From CANMXU01 sp052030545 (GTDB lineage Bacteria; Pseudomonadota; Gammaproteobacteria; Enterobacterales; Alteromonadaceae), in the NCBI RefSeq assembly GCF_052030545.1, contig NZ_JBPDIH010000002.1, positions 1 to 64,000 of the forward strand: DNA of 64,000 bases, written 5' to 3'. The notes under the pieces were generated by a model. It did not search any database and had not been told where the DNA came from. It worked only from the letters and a program-made list of their open reading frames with translations. A program made the translations under genes and the position numbers. Shown here piece by piece: positions 1 to 9,073 of the stretch; the stretch's first letter is position 1; each line of letters opens with the position of its first letter.

Positions 1-53
1 GGATAAAAAACAAAAACATTTATGAGGATAAAAAATAGTATTCCGTACTTCAC
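1..53 (-). CDS. Partial cassette gene, start of a membrane or exported protein
   Basis: Only the first 17 codons lie in the window. A GTG at position 53 follows an AGGAGAG ribosome binding site at the usual distance. The readable start (MKYGILFFILINVFVFY) is strongly hydrophobic, as in a signal peptide or first membrane segment. It begins just after the attC site at 70-166, so it is probably the next gene cassette, downstream of the RidA-like cassette. Function cannot be judged. Confidence 0.4.
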   Translation of the reverse strand, partial: MKYGILFFILINVFVFY

Positions 54-69
54 GAACTCTCCTAAATAC

Positions 70-166
70 CTAACGCCCACATTAATGGGAAAAAAATTGT
101 TGGCTAAAATAGCGACGAAGGAGCAAAAGCCAACTGTTTTTTGTCCCTGTTTAATTGCTTGTTAGC
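70..166 (-). other. attC recombination site
   Basis: An imperfect inverted repeat bounded by CTAACGCC at the left and TTGTTAGC at the right. It has the same internal arms (TTGGCTAAAAT... and ...AGCCAACTG) as the attC sites of the large array 50 kb away. Read on the minus strand it starts TAACAAGC and ends GGGCGTTAG, the usual attC format. It separates the RidA-like cassette from the partial gene at 1-53. Confidence 0.85.
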
Positions 167-172
167 AGTACT

Positions 173-523
173 TTAACTACGAACTGCTGTTACCGTTACT
201 TCGATTAAAACTTGTCCCTCGAGGGCAACACCTAAACATGCTCTTTGCGGCCAATGTTCCGGATTAGTACCTAACCAATTTTTCCAAACAGAATCCATAA
301 TAGGCTTATCAGCCATATTGGCAATATAAACTTGAGCTGAAACAATTTGAGTTTTGTCAGAGCCTAGTTCGAGCAAATTATTTTGTATGGTTTCGAGGGT
401 TAATTGGGTTTGTTGCTCAATTCCTACTGACGTGTCAGAAGAAGTTGCAACTGTCCAAACTAAATCTTTATATGTGGATGACTTATTGCGCCCATCGTAA
501 ATTCCACGCTTTCTCTCGATCAT
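173..523 (-). CDS. RidA (YjgF/YER057c/UK114) family protein, integron cassette
   Basis: A 116-residue protein with the small single-domain size of the RidA family, whose best-known members deaminate reactive enamine and imine intermediates. The family's C-terminal pattern is present: PQRACLGVALEGQVLIEVTV contains the conserved arginine (about residue 94) and the hydrophobic strand that follows it. The central region with TIQNNL and VSAQVYI also fits. The ATG at 523 is preceded by AAGGTAG. The stop lies seven bases from the attC site at 70-166, and the start is 15 bases from a leader-like element, so it sits as the first cassette of a short array. The substrate is unknown. Some RidA subfamilies lack deaminase activity. 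Confidence 0.8.
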   Translation of the reverse strand: MIERKRGIYDGRNKSSTYKDLVWTVATSSDTSVGIEQQTQLTLETIQNNLLELGSDKTQIVSAQVYIANMADKPIMDSVWKNWLGTNPEHWPQRACLGVALEGQVLIEVTVTAVRS

Positions 524-540
524 CGATACTACCTTGTACT

Positions 541-662
541 GCTAACAGCTCTTTTAACAGGAAATAATCCTTGTTTAAACAGGGAATATTTCCTTCTTTA
601 ACTTTATTAATAATTAGCACCTTACGATATTTAACTAATACCTTCAACAAGTTAAAATCGCT
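541..662 (-). repeat. Array-start (leader-like) element, diverged copy 1
   Basis: It starts GCTAACAGCTCTTTTAACAG, followed by a hairpin at 559-594 (arms AGGAAATAATCC and GGGAATATTTCCT around TTGTTTAAAC). This matches the first part of the 257-bp repeats at 56693 and 57586, with later similarity decaying. On the minus strand it ends CTGTTAGC directly before the RidA-like cassette, as the other copies do before their cassettes. It may be a degenerate attI or a conserved promoter region. No integrase gene adjoins it. Confidence 0.55.
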
Positions 663-916
663 TCATTCTATATTTTGTAGAAATGCGGAAAGTTTCCTGC
701 TTTTATGCGCTCAAACCTGAAGCTAATGAAATAAAGAGATAAGTTTTCACTTTCTCGTTTTGCATTTTGCATTTTCAGTTCGCAAAAATGCCTGTATTTA
801 AAATCCCTCTAAAAACCTAAAACAAAAATAACCATTTGTTAATTAATGGTTTTATATTTTGGCACGGTTATCGCTATCTCAAGGTAAGACTTAACGCGAA
901 GTAGGGATAAAAGTTC
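663..916. other. Gene-free region upstream of the LruC-domain gene
   Basis: No coding potential or strong hairpin was found. It should hold the promoter of the plus-strand gene at 917, but I could not assign convincing -35 and -10 boxes. An AGGGA ribosome binding site lies just before the start codon. Confidence 0.4.
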
Positions 917-3043
917 ATGATGAAATATACAACCAAGAATAAAGCCGTTAAAACCGTGGCACTAACTTTAGGTTTAAGTAGCCTTGTTTTAGCAAGTAAT
1001 GGGATAAAAGCCGAACCATTTACGCAATGCCCAACCGAAGCTTTTTTAATACAAGATAAATTAGCCAACCTTTACGGGGTTCAGCTTGCCACAGGCTTTT
1101 ATGAAAAAACCTCGCCGGTTGATTGGGGCCAAGAAAAAATGAATGCTTTAGCCTTTAGTGTGCACGACAACTACTTGTATGCATTCAACTATTACTACGG
1201 CACCATAGTGCGTATTAACGCCAATCATGAAGTTACGCCTATCACCATAGCCAACATGCCTGACAAGGGCTTTTATGTGGGCGATATTTCAGTCACTGAA
1301 AATGCTTATTACCTGTATCGTCCGGGCAGCGCTCTTGGTTTGTATCGCATATCACTCGATGAAAACAGCGACGACTATTTAGCCATGAAAAAGATCGTAA
1401 ATGGTTCAAGCTTAAATCATGCTATTTACGATTTAGCTTTTCATCCTGATAACGGTTTTGCTTACGCTGTTGATCGTTGGGGCAACCTTTGGAAAATCGA
1501 CGTGCAAGCCGGCACCTCAGAAAAACTCAGTAATGTTGGTGAAGCAGGCACTTTTGGCGCGGTCTATTTTGACGTAACGGGTAATTTATATATCAGCCGA
1601 AATGGCGACGGCCATATTTTCAGGGTCAATACCAACTGGGATTATCCGGTAGCTGAATTTTTTGCCTATGGCCCGTCATCAAGTAATAACGATGGTGCGC
1701 GCTGTGCCCTCGCCCCCATTGTTTCACAAGATGCGCCCACCACAGATTTTGGCGATGCGCCCGATTCATACGGTTCAAGTATTAATAATAATGGTGCACG
1801 TCACGATGTTGGCGATGGCACATTATTCTTAGGTGAAAGCGTTGTCAGCGAACCCAATGCTTATGCCGATAATGGCACCGAAGTAAATGATAACGACGGT
1901 ATTCAATTTGTTACCGGAATTGAAGCCGGTAAAACCGCCATTGTTGATATTACTGCCTCAGCCAATGGTTTTGTGAATGCGTGGCTTGATTCAGACAAAG
2001 ACGGTGAGTTTGACACCGACGAGCAAATTATTACCGCAGAGGCCGTAAATGCTGGCAGTAATATTATCGCTTACGATGTACCTACTTGGAGCGAACCGGG
2101 CTCAACATGGACCCGTTTTAGATTAAGCTCGCAAGAGTCGTTAACCGCAGTAGGTGGTGTTGCAGACGGTGAAGTAGAAGATTACAAAATTGATATCGCC
2201 GAGCAAGATGTTACCGCCACTCATTACCCGTCGGCTGATGGCTGGGCAACGCTAGCGTTTGAAGATAATTGGCCATTGGTTGGCGATTACGACATGAATG
2301 ATGTGGTGGTGCGCTATCGCCTTTCATCGTATGAAGCTGATGGTAATTTAATGCGCGTTAAAATTGAAGGTGAAATAGTGGCTATTGGCGCTTCATATCA
2401 CAACGGTTTTGCGTTTCGTATACCGGGGTTATTGCGCGATGAAGTCGATACTGGCCGAGCGAGTTTTCACATTAATGGCGTTAAACAAAATGAATTGCCA
2501 TTAGAGGCAGATAAAAACGAAGCCATTTTGATCATCGCTGACGATTTATGGGACTTTGTCACCCCAGGTGAAGACTGTAAATACTACCGCACGGAAGCCG
2601 GTTGTGGGTCAAATATTCAAATGACTTTTTCATTAGAAATACCACTTGAGGCTAATGTCAGCAAAGCCGCAGTTGCCGACTTTCCTTACGATCCGTTTAT
2701 TTTCGCTTCAAGCGGTCATCAGCGAAATTACTTATTTGGTGAAGCACCGGGGCGTCGATTTGAAATTCACTTAAAAAACCAAGCGCCAACCGAAGCGTTT
2801 CAAGCAAACTTTTTTGAACGTGGCGACGATGCTTCTATTCCAGCACAGGGTAATTATTACCTTAATGAAAACGGCATGCCTTGGGCAATTAACATTCCAT
2901 ACGAGTGGCAACATCCGCTTGAGTACATGGACATTAAATATGCTTATCCAAATTTCCATAGTTTTGTTACCTCATCAGGCGAGTTAAACATTAACTGGTT
3001 TACGGTAGAAAACAGCAATACCAACAACGTATTTAAGCACTAA
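917..3043 (+). CDS. LruC domain-containing exported protein
   Basis: A 708-residue protein with a signal peptide cut near residue 32 (after GIKA). The N-terminal third looks like a beta-propeller fragment (DUF6923-like, with phrases such as NLYGVQLATG and NLWKIDVQAG). A GEVT-like segment runs from GDAPDSYGS to GEVEDYKI, about residues 278-432. The C-terminal 270 residues are the LruC domain, recognised by WATLAFEDNWPLVGDYDMND. LruC proteins are secreted or surface-associated in Leptospira, Vibrio and Shewanella relatives, and the molecular role is unsettled. A lipoprotein gene follows 11 bases downstream, so the two probably form a transcription unit. Aspartate-rich stretches (DSDKDGEFDTDE) suggest calcium binding (inference). 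Confidence 0.85.
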   Translation: MMKYTTKNKAVKTVALTLGLSSLVLASNGIKAEPFTQCPTEAFLIQDKLANLYGVQLATGFYEKTSPVDWGQEKMNALAFSVHDNYLYAFNYYYGTIVRINANHEVTPITIANMPDKGFYVGDISVTENAYYLYRPGSALGLYRISLDENSDDYLAMKKIVNGSSLNHAIYDLAFHPDNGFAYAVDRWGNLWKIDVQAGTSEKLSNVGEAGTFGAVYFDVTGNLYISRNGDGHIFRVNTNWDYPVAEFFAYGPSSSNNDGARCALAPIVSQDAPTTDFGDAPDSYGSSINNNGARHDVGDGTLFLGESVVSEPNAYADNGTEVNDNDGIQFVTGIEAGKTAIVDITASANGFVNAWLDSDKDGEFDTDEQIITAEAVNAGSNIIAYDVPTWSEPGSTWTRFRLSSQESLTAVGGVADGEVEDYKIDIAEQDVTATHYPSADGWATLAFEDNWPLVGDYDMNDVVVRYRLSSYEADGNLMRVKIEGEIVAIGASYHNGFAFRIPGLLRDEVDTGRASFHINGVKQNELPLEADKNEAILIIADDLWDFVTPGEDCKYYRTEAGCGSNIQMTFSLEIPLEANVSKAAVADFPYDPFIFASSGHQRNYLFGEAPGRRFEIHLKNQAPTEAFQANFFERGDDASIPAQGNYYLNENGMPWAINIPYEWQHPLEYMDIKYAYPNFHSFVTSSGELNINWFTVENSNTNNVFKH

Positions 3044-3054
3044 GGGGAAAAATC

Positions 3055-3639
3055 ATGAAATTTACTCAACGACTCTCTATCAGAGCAGTATTTACGAAAC
3101 CTGTCATTATCACCCTATGTTGTTTATCAATTAGCGCTTGTGGTGGCGGCGGAGGTGGTGAAAGCAGCAGTTCAGCATCAGCAACTACGCAAGCGCCAAC
3201 ACCCGCGCCGGTTACTACGCCTGATCCTATGCCAACACCAGATCCAGCGCCAGATAATACGCCGAATACGAGTGATGAAGAATTACCAGATCCTAATGCT
3301 GTTTATGAAAGCACTGCAGAACTTGTCGCGGCAAAATCTTTTTTAATTGCGCAAGAGTATCAGCTGGAAATTAGCTATCAAAACGATGCTAACCGCCAAG
3401 CGTATTTATCGGTTTGCACTGAGTTTTCACAAGGCAGTGATGGTATTTATGTCAATTACAACAGTTGTTTATTACGCGCCCCCATTAGCGGCGATTTTAG
3501 TAAAACCTTAACGGTTGCTAATGATAAAGATAAGCTAGTAATGGCGATTTGGTATTTAGATGATGTAAACACGCCACGGTATGAAACTTGGGAAAATACC
3601 AATGGCGTCAACGAGGAAAAAACGTTCCACGTTAATTAA
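3055..3639 (+). CDS. Exported lipoprotein with polyglycine and proline-rich linker
   Basis: A 194-residue protein. The lipobox SISAC (about residues 25-29) is followed by six glycines, a pattern common in surface lipoproteins of Alteromonadales. Next comes a Ser/Ala stretch and a Pro/Thr/Asp linker (roughly residues 40-80), then a globular domain of about 110 residues with two cysteines. I do not recognise the globular domain. It follows the LruC-domain gene by 11 bases and is preceded by AAGGGGAAA, so it is probably co-transcribed and may act with that protein at the cell surface (inference). Confidence 0.75.
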   Translation: MKFTQRLSIRAVFTKPVIITLCCLSISACGGGGGGESSSSASATTQAPTPAPVTTPDPMPTPDPAPDNTPNTSDEELPDPNAVYESTAELVAAKSFLIAQEYQLEISYQNDANRQAYLSVCTEFSQGSDGIYVNYNSCLLRAPISGDFSKTLTVANDKDKLVMAIWYLDDVNTPRYETWENTNGVNEEKTFHVN

Positions 3640-3821
3640 GTATGGATTCAATAACGACATGGACGTTACAACGATTAACCTTAAAAAGTTAGGGATAGCA
3701 GATAATTAGTTACCGGTTATTTTAAAGCACTCTTAAACATACAACCAAAGTAACATCAACGGCTATTACCCTAACCTTACCCCCTGTTATCCGGGAAGTA
3801 TTCCTCAGACAATCTAACTTG

Positions 3822-4553
3822 CTACAAAGCGCGAACCCAAATATTTCTAAACCCTACCGGACTACCGTGAAACTGCAAACCAACAGGTTCACAGCCGTGA
3901 ACCTTGTGTAAAGGTGGGCCAACAAAAGCCGTTGAACCTTGAATTTCAACATTATTTTGCACAAGTACGCCATTGTGTAGCAAAGTTAAACGACCTTTAG
4001 TTATATAATTTCCGTTACTATCAAATGTTGGCGCCTTGTAAAATATATCGTAGCTTTGCCATTCTTGCGGGGGCAAAGTTACATTAACTAATGGAGCATA
4101 CTGTTTATAAACAGATGCCGCCTGGCCATTAACATAGGTGCGACTAGTGTTAGAGTCTAGAATTTGTACCTCATAAAATTTTTGAATTTTTATGCCACTA
4201 TTGCCCCGTTTTTGCCCCTCCCTAGAAGGATCTATTTTAGGTGTGCGCCATTCAACATGCATTTGCATGTCACAAAACTTATCTTTCGAATAAATTATTT
4301 TGTCGGTTTTAGTTGCCAATAACTCCCCCGCTTTTATTTTCCAGCGTGCAGGCTCCCCCTTGGCATTAACCCATTGTGCGATAGTCGTGCCATCAAAGAG
4401 TACTTTTGCATCCGACGGAATAGCCGTCGGAATGACTTTTTTAGGTACCGGGTGCCAAATTTCAGTCTCTTGATGTTTTTCTTTTGAAAAAGCCTCAGAT
4501 GCAAATAACGGCAATAAAAATATGCCAATACAAGTTAATTTGTTCTTATTCAT
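3822..4553 (-). CDS. DUF1080 (3-keto-disaccharide hydrolase-type) exported protein
   Basis: A 243-residue protein with a signal peptide ending near residue 23. The rest is one DUF1080 domain, a concanavalin-like beta sandwich, recognised by VLFDGTTIAQW near the start, RGNSGIKI and YEVQILDS in the middle, and a VGLQFHGSPVGFRNIWVR ending. DUF1080 members studied so far cleave 3-keto glycosides or bind glycans. It is the last gene of the minus-strand sulfatase operon, 35 bases after the dehydrogenase-like gene. That context supports action on an oxidised sugar from a sulfated polysaccharide in the periplasm (inference). The family call is firm and the substrate unknown. Confidence 0.85.
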   Translation of the reverse strand: MNKNKLTCIGIFLLPLFASEAFSKEKHQETEIWHPVPKKVIPTAIPSDAKVLFDGTTIAQWVNAKGEPARWKIKAGELLATKTDKIIYSKDKFCDMQMHVEWRTPKIDPSREGQKRGNSGIKIQKFYEVQILDSNTSRTYVNGQAASVYKQYAPLVNVTLPPQEWQSYDIFYKAPTFDSNGNYITKGRLTLLHNGVLVQNNVEIQGSTAFVGPPLHKVHGCEPVGLQFHGSPVGFRNIWVRAL

Positions 4554-4588
4554 TATATTGCCTTTATTTTATCTAACTTAATACGAAT

Positions 4589-6046
4589 CTACTTTGCTAA
4601 CCGTTTATTTAATGTGTAATAAACTTTAGTGAAAGCTGGCCCATTGTTATGCTTTCCTTCAATGCCAGAAAAATCAACCATCACAACTTTGTCAGTTGTT
4701 AACGGCATTGAAAATTCGATGGTTTTTTGGTCTTTTGATAATTGAATATTTTCTGGTTTAAGTGTTTTTTCATTAACTTTAGGCGAGCCATAAGTTTGAT
4801 GGTAATGATAATGCCATTCGCTGACTTTAATATTCATCGCTTTTACTGTTGCCTCGTCTATAACGTCAGTAAAGCGAAGCTTAAAACCAGTTTGGGTTAA
4901 TTTCATATCCACAAGTTCAAATGGCTTTGCGTCGCCCTGCCAAACAATTTTCTGCAACCCAAAAGGTTTACTGCCGCGCGCATTCCAACCGCGTGAAGTT
5001 TGTCCTACCCACAGTTGTCCTTGTTCATCAAAATTCACGCGAATATTGCCACTTTGCAAACCACTAGCAAATTCAATAACAGCACCTTGATATTGACCTT
5101 GTACTTTTTCGAGCATCGCACGTGAAACATTCGACTGCGTTTGGTCACCGATAAATATTTGTCCAGAAAAAGGGCCAAATTTACCTTCGCTAACGTCCCA
5201 TTCAGGGTTACCCGGTGAGTTGGCTATTTCGTTATGTGGAAACCATAAATTAGGTTTAGTACGAATGTTATCAAAGTCGTTAACTGTTAACGCGCGTACT
5301 TTTTCGGGTCCATAATCAGGGTGTTCAATTAACGACACCGGGTGACCATAAAATTTATCTTTTTCTAATAAGTGTAATTTTGAGGTGCCGACCCAATCTC
5401 CTTGGTTATCAGTAAAAAACACTTCATCTTGTGCGTTAATGCCAATTCCAGCTGGAGAGCGCAAACCACTAGCGAACGGTATAAACTCGCCAGTAGGGGT
5501 TACTTTATAAGCCCAGCCACGATAGCCACCGCTACTGCCCATATTGGTATTAAGCTTAAAAGCATCTGGGTCGCCATGGCTTAAATTTAAGGTGCCATAA
5601 TAATTTCCCGCTTTATCTTTTACAGGACCAAAATGAAATTCATGGTAATTATTGTGAAATTTCCAATTGTTGGCCAAGTTAATATAACGGTCGGCAATGC
5701 CGTCATTATTACTGTCAATTAAACGCGTTAGTTCAGGTTTTTGGGTGACAATAATAGAGCCATCGTCATCGCACATTAACCCTGCCGGTTCATGTAAACC
5801 GTCAGCAAACTTTGACCAACGCTTAGTTTTGTCATGATATCGCCAAACATCACCAAAACGTGTTGCAACGTAAACGTTACCTTGTTTATCTGTGTCTAAT
5901 CCGGCTATTTGCATTTCAACTTTTTTAGGTGTTTTAATGGTTTCAATAATATAACCAGATGACGTTACCTCTTTTAGAGCCGCCAAGGAATGAACACTTG
6001 TTAAAAGTGCGCTATATAAAAAACTATATTTAAGAATACTACGCAT
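4589..6046 (-). CDS. Exported beta-propeller sugar dehydrogenase-like protein
   Basis: About 485 residues. I place the start at ATG 6046, because an upstream GTG (6055) overlaps the previous stop while AAAGGGTGA lies well placed before 6046. After a signal peptide (cut near LAALKE) come repeated blades with phrases such as GLDTDKQGNVYVATRFGDVW, SGLRSPAGIGINAQDEVFFTDNQGDW and IFIGDQTQSN. These are typical of the glucose/sorbosone dehydrogenase-like and NHL propellers found in large oxidoreductases of Planctomycetes and marine bacteria. A C-terminal region of about 100 residues follows the propeller. The cytochrome c gene lies directly upstream, so the pair may oxidise a sugar and pass electrons to the respiratory chain (inference). 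A PQQ cofactor cannot be proven from sequence. Confidence 0.7.
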   Translation of the reverse strand: MRSILKYSFLYSALLTSVHSLAALKEVTSSGYIIETIKTPKKVEMQIAGLDTDKQGNVYVATRFGDVWRYHDKTKRWSKFADGLHEPAGLMCDDDGSIIVTQKPELTRLIDSNNDGIADRYINLANNWKFHNNYHEFHFGPVKDKAGNYYGTLNLSHGDPDAFKLNTNMGSSGGYRGWAYKVTPTGEFIPFASGLRSPAGIGINAQDEVFFTDNQGDWVGTSKLHLLEKDKFYGHPVSLIEHPDYGPEKVRALTVNDFDNIRTKPNLWFPHNEIANSPGNPEWDVSEGKFGPFSGQIFIGDQTQSNVSRAMLEKVQGQYQGAVIEFASGLQSGNIRVNFDEQGQLWVGQTSRGWNARGSKPFGLQKIVWQGDAKPFELVDMKLTQTGFKLRFTDVIDEATVKAMNIKVSEWHYHYHQTYGSPKVNEKTLKPENIQLSKDQKTIEFSMPLTTDKVVMVDFSGIEGKHNNGPAFTKVYYTLNKRLAK

Positions 6047-6051
6047 AGTGA

Positions 6052-7404
6052 TCACCCTTTACCGTTAATTTTTATGCTAAAACGCTGGTTTTCTTCAAGG
6101 TTAAAATAAAGCTTGTCGTTAACACGGCGTGCTTGCGCCGAGCTGATTTGTTGACTCGCTTTTTTAGGCAGTGCAAAGCTAATTGATGCTACATTATTCG
6201 GATTTTCAATAACTTGATATACTAAATTAAACGAATTACTGTTTATCACACTTGCTTCAACACTGTACTTAACCGTATCAAGAGTAAAGAAAAACCGCGG
6301 GTTACCTAAACGAGAGTATTCATCAAAACGACACGTGCTAGCTTCAGGCGCAATAGAGTCAGGAGCATGGAAAACCCATTGGCCTAAAATTAAGCTATTG
6401 TCACTACCTCGGTTTTTTACATTAGGTCCAATATTGAGTAACTCGCCAGTCCATGCCCCCGAAATAGAACAGTCTTTAGGGTTGAAAGCGTAATTAATTT
6501 TTTCTGGTAACCCCACCACAATCGAAAATGGCGGAAGGTCTAATACGCGTTTGCGTTGTACAACCGGTATTTTGTCAGCGCTAATATTAAGCTGGTTCGC
6601 ATTCATATTATTAACACCGCGAGTAGATACGCCAAAATACTTACGATCTTTATCGCCTGTAACCATTAAAGACACGTTAGTTCTTGGTGCATTCTTATGC
6701 TTTTTTAAAATTAAACGGCTAAGTGTCATCATGCGTATTTCTAAGGTTTGTTTACCTTTTAACAAAGCAACACGTTGTTTTAAGCGCTCATATGGCTTGG
6801 AGTTAATCGACACATCGAGATAAACGTATGGTGGGTTTTGCGTTGACAAGTAACTTTTACTATTTTTTGGGGCGTAAAAATCGCCTTTAAAAATAATCGC
6901 ATAGTCTTTAATTTCAGGAATTTGATAGTCAGCAACATTTTTAGAGAGCACACCGGTTTTAATTGGCTTTTTGCCTTTTAGCTGCTCGAAGTCAAAGGTA
7001 CCGTTTGGGTCTAATTGATAAAGTTCGTAGGTTAAGTTTTGCCACCCCTCTCGTTTTGACAAAATATAAGCAGTGATCTGTTTTATTTGCTGATCGTTAT
7101 AAACAGCCCCAAAACCGGGCATACCGGCTTGCACAAATCCCTGTTTAATATTATTAACTATATCGCTTGGCTCGCTACCATGTATCCATTCGCCATCTTT
7201 CAAATTAAATCCGGTTGCACCGCTTAAGTCTTTATTGTGACAAGACGCACATACCGACTCAAATAGTGTTTGACCTGCTGTCGTCTCGGTCGGTTCGGTT
7301 ATCATGTTTTTGACTTCATCATCAATTTCAGCCGCAAAAGCGTATCCACCAAGCAGCGACACTCCCCATAAAACATAGCCAATCAAACACTTAGTTCTTT
7401 TCAT
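6052..7404 (-). CDS. Periplasmic cytochrome c protein with C-terminal unknown domain
   Basis: A 450-residue protein with a signal peptide ending near YAFAA. Residues 40-115 form a class I cytochrome c domain with one haem-binding motif CASCH (Cys52, Cys55, His56) and a likely axial methionine at 95 in GMPGFG. The remaining roughly 330 residues resemble no domain I know; they look beta-rich and contain single cysteines. Its TGA stop is just before the dehydrogenase-like gene, so translation of the two is closely linked. Cytochromes of this kind take electrons from sugar dehydrogenases. The long C-terminal extension may bind the partner or the glycan (inference). Confidence 0.75.
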   Translation of the reverse strand: MKRTKCLIGYVLWGVSLLGGYAFAAEIDDEVKNMITEPTETTAGQTLFESVCASCHNKDLSGATGFNLKDGEWIHGSEPSDIVNNIKQGFVQAGMPGFGAVYNDQQIKQITAYILSKREGWQNLTYELYQLDPNGTFDFEQLKGKKPIKTGVLSKNVADYQIPEIKDYAIIFKGDFYAPKNSKSYLSTQNPPYVYLDVSINSKPYERLKQRVALLKGKQTLEIRMMTLSRLILKKHKNAPRTNVSLMVTGDKDRKYFGVSTRGVNNMNANQLNISADKIPVVQRKRVLDLPPFSIVVGLPEKINYAFNPKDCSISGAWTGELLNIGPNVKNRGSDNSLILGQWVFHAPDSIAPEASTCRFDEYSRLGNPRFFFTLDTVKYSVEASVINSNSFNLVYQVIENPNNVASISFALPKKASQQISSAQARRVNDKLYFNLEENQRFSIKINGKG

Positions 7405-7524
7405 AAATAGCTCTCATAAATTAATTTTCTCTATTAATAACCATACACCTAACCTAAAAAGCGCACCCTAATGGCAAACCATCAGCAATGCGCAATGCGA
7501 TAGCCAACATTGAAAGCGTCGACT

Positions 7525-9057
7525 TTATTTTTTCTTTTTCATGTGTTTAACCGCTTTCCATTCATAACTACCTTTTTCTGCAATTTCGACTAAAAGGTGA
7601 TATTTTTTCGCTCGAGCTTCTCCTTCGTATTGGTCGAAAACGTCCCCCTGACCAAACATTCTAGGATCCGCTTGTTTGGTAAGTTCAGCAAATAACTCAT
7701 CATGTAACTTTGCTTGAATTTGTTTAAAAGCGGGTTTATTGGCTAAGTTCGTTAAACACTCTGGGTCTTTTTTTAAATCGTATAGCTCTTGTTGCGGTCT
7801 TTTGCCGTAATTGGCTTGAAAAATTAAACCGTCTTGTTCGCTGTTTTTAGTGATGTATTTTGTCGGGCTATGGTCAGTATCGCGATAATCCGCATCAGGT
7901 GTACCACTTGGCCAACGATTTTCTTCGAAATTATAGGTGTATACGTAGTTTTCTGTATGAATGCTACGTACTGGATACCCCCAACCATTTGGACGCGAAG
8001 GGTCGTTTCTTTCTCTGCCAGTTACGACGCTGTTGCGGGTATTGGCGTTTTTATTATTGAAAATACTTACTAAGCTTTTTCCTTCAATAGGCTGCATATC
8101 ATTTTGTTTGATCTGCGCAACTTCAAGCATGGTCGGCGCAATATCAGTAAAACTGGTAAAGCTTGTTACGGCACGACCAGGGGCAACAATATTGTTTGGC
8201 CAGCTAACCACAAAAGGCACACGCGTGGAAAAGTCAAATGGGTGACCTTTATAACGAGGAAAAGGCATGCCGTTATCCGAAGTCACAACCACTAAGGTAT
8301 TTCCAAGTTCACCTTTACTTTCAAGGTATTGAAGAATTTCACCTAGCTTAGTATCGTAATCTTCAACTTCGATAGAATAATCGAGAATGTCGTGCTTTAC
8401 CTGTTCAGAATTTCCCCAAAACGTCGGCAGAAAATCTAAATCGGCAAAGCTTTTACCGTTTTTTACACCCGATTTAAATTCGTAACTTCGGTGTGGCTCT
8501 TTTGAACCAAACCAAAAAAAGAAAGGTTCGTTTTTTGGTTTGTCTTGATAAAAGGCCTTAAAATTTTCAGTGTAATCGAGTTTATTAATTCCTGCCGCAG
8601 CAGGCTTTTTAGTTCGCTTAATGTGGTTATATTCTTTGCCTGTTAATAAAATACCGTGTGTATTACCAGGCCCCCAGCCTTTGCCGGTAAACCCAGTGTG
8701 ATAGCCATTTTTAGCTAATACTTGCACGAAACTTTTAAATTTTTTAGGCCAATTAGGTGAATGATTCGCGGCGACTTCTAATTGCCAAGGATTGCGCCCC
8801 GTAATAACAACCGCTCTTGATGAAGAGCATTTGCTGCTAGGCGTAAACATATTTTTAAAAAGTAACCCTTGCTTAGCTAGTTGGTCTAAGTTGGGAGTAT
8901 TTACAAACTTATAGCCATAAGCACTGGCGTGCGACATATCATCAGCTATGGCAAAAAGAATATTCGGTTGCTTGTTATCACTGGCAAAGGCTTGTATCGA
9001 TATCATTGAAACGAGTGCAAAACACACGAGTTGTTGAATAGTTGTCATATTGTTCAT
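7525..9057 (-). CDS. Exported sulfatase, CxSxR variant signature
   Basis: About 510 residues. A GTG at 9066 is possible, but ATG 9057 has a better-placed GGTGAT. After the signal peptide (…IQAFA) comes the alkaline-phosphatase-like sulfatase fold, with ADDMSHASAYG (metal-binding Asp-Asp). The active-site sequence is KCSSSRAVVITGR. The cysteine that would become formylglycine is about residue 80 from the GTG (77 from the ATG), but the usual proline of C-x-P-x-R is a serine. VTSDNGMPF supplies the second metal site. A basic tail (KHMKKKK) ends the protein. It is the fourth gene of the operon, 120 bases before the cytochrome gene. Carbohydrate sulfatase is the likely role, with the glycan unknown. 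Confidence 0.9.
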   Translation of the reverse strand: MNNMTTIQQLVCFALVSMISIQAFASDNKQPNILFAIADDMSHASAYGYKFVNTPNLDQLAKQGLLFKNMFTPSSKCSSSRAVVITGRNPWQLEVAANHSPNWPKKFKSFVQVLAKNGYHTGFTGKGWGPGNTHGILLTGKEYNHIKRTKKPAAAGINKLDYTENFKAFYQDKPKNEPFFFWFGSKEPHRSYEFKSGVKNGKSFADLDFLPTFWGNSEQVKHDILDYSIEVEDYDTKLGEILQYLESKGELGNTLVVVTSDNGMPFPRYKGHPFDFSTRVPFVVSWPNNIVAPGRAVTSFTSFTDIAPTMLEVAQIKQNDMQPIEGKSLVSIFNNKNANTRNSVVTGRERNDPSRPNGWGYPVRSIHTENYVYTYNFEENRWPSGTPDADYRDTDHSPTKYITKNSEQDGLIFQANYGKRPQQELYDLKKDPECLTNLANKPAFKQIQAKLHDELFAELTKQADPRMFGQGDVFDQYEGEARAKKYHLLVEIAEKGSYEWKAVKHMKKKK

Positions 9058-9073
9058 TTTTATCACCGTTAAC

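Noticed and set aside
541..916. Integrase gene next to the leader-like element
   Set aside because: No open frame of integrase size or with tyrosine-recombinase motifs was found here or between 57843 and 59479.
3140..3346. 68-residue frame within the lipoprotein gene
   Set aside because: It is a shifted reading of a proline-rich repeat in a well-supported gene.
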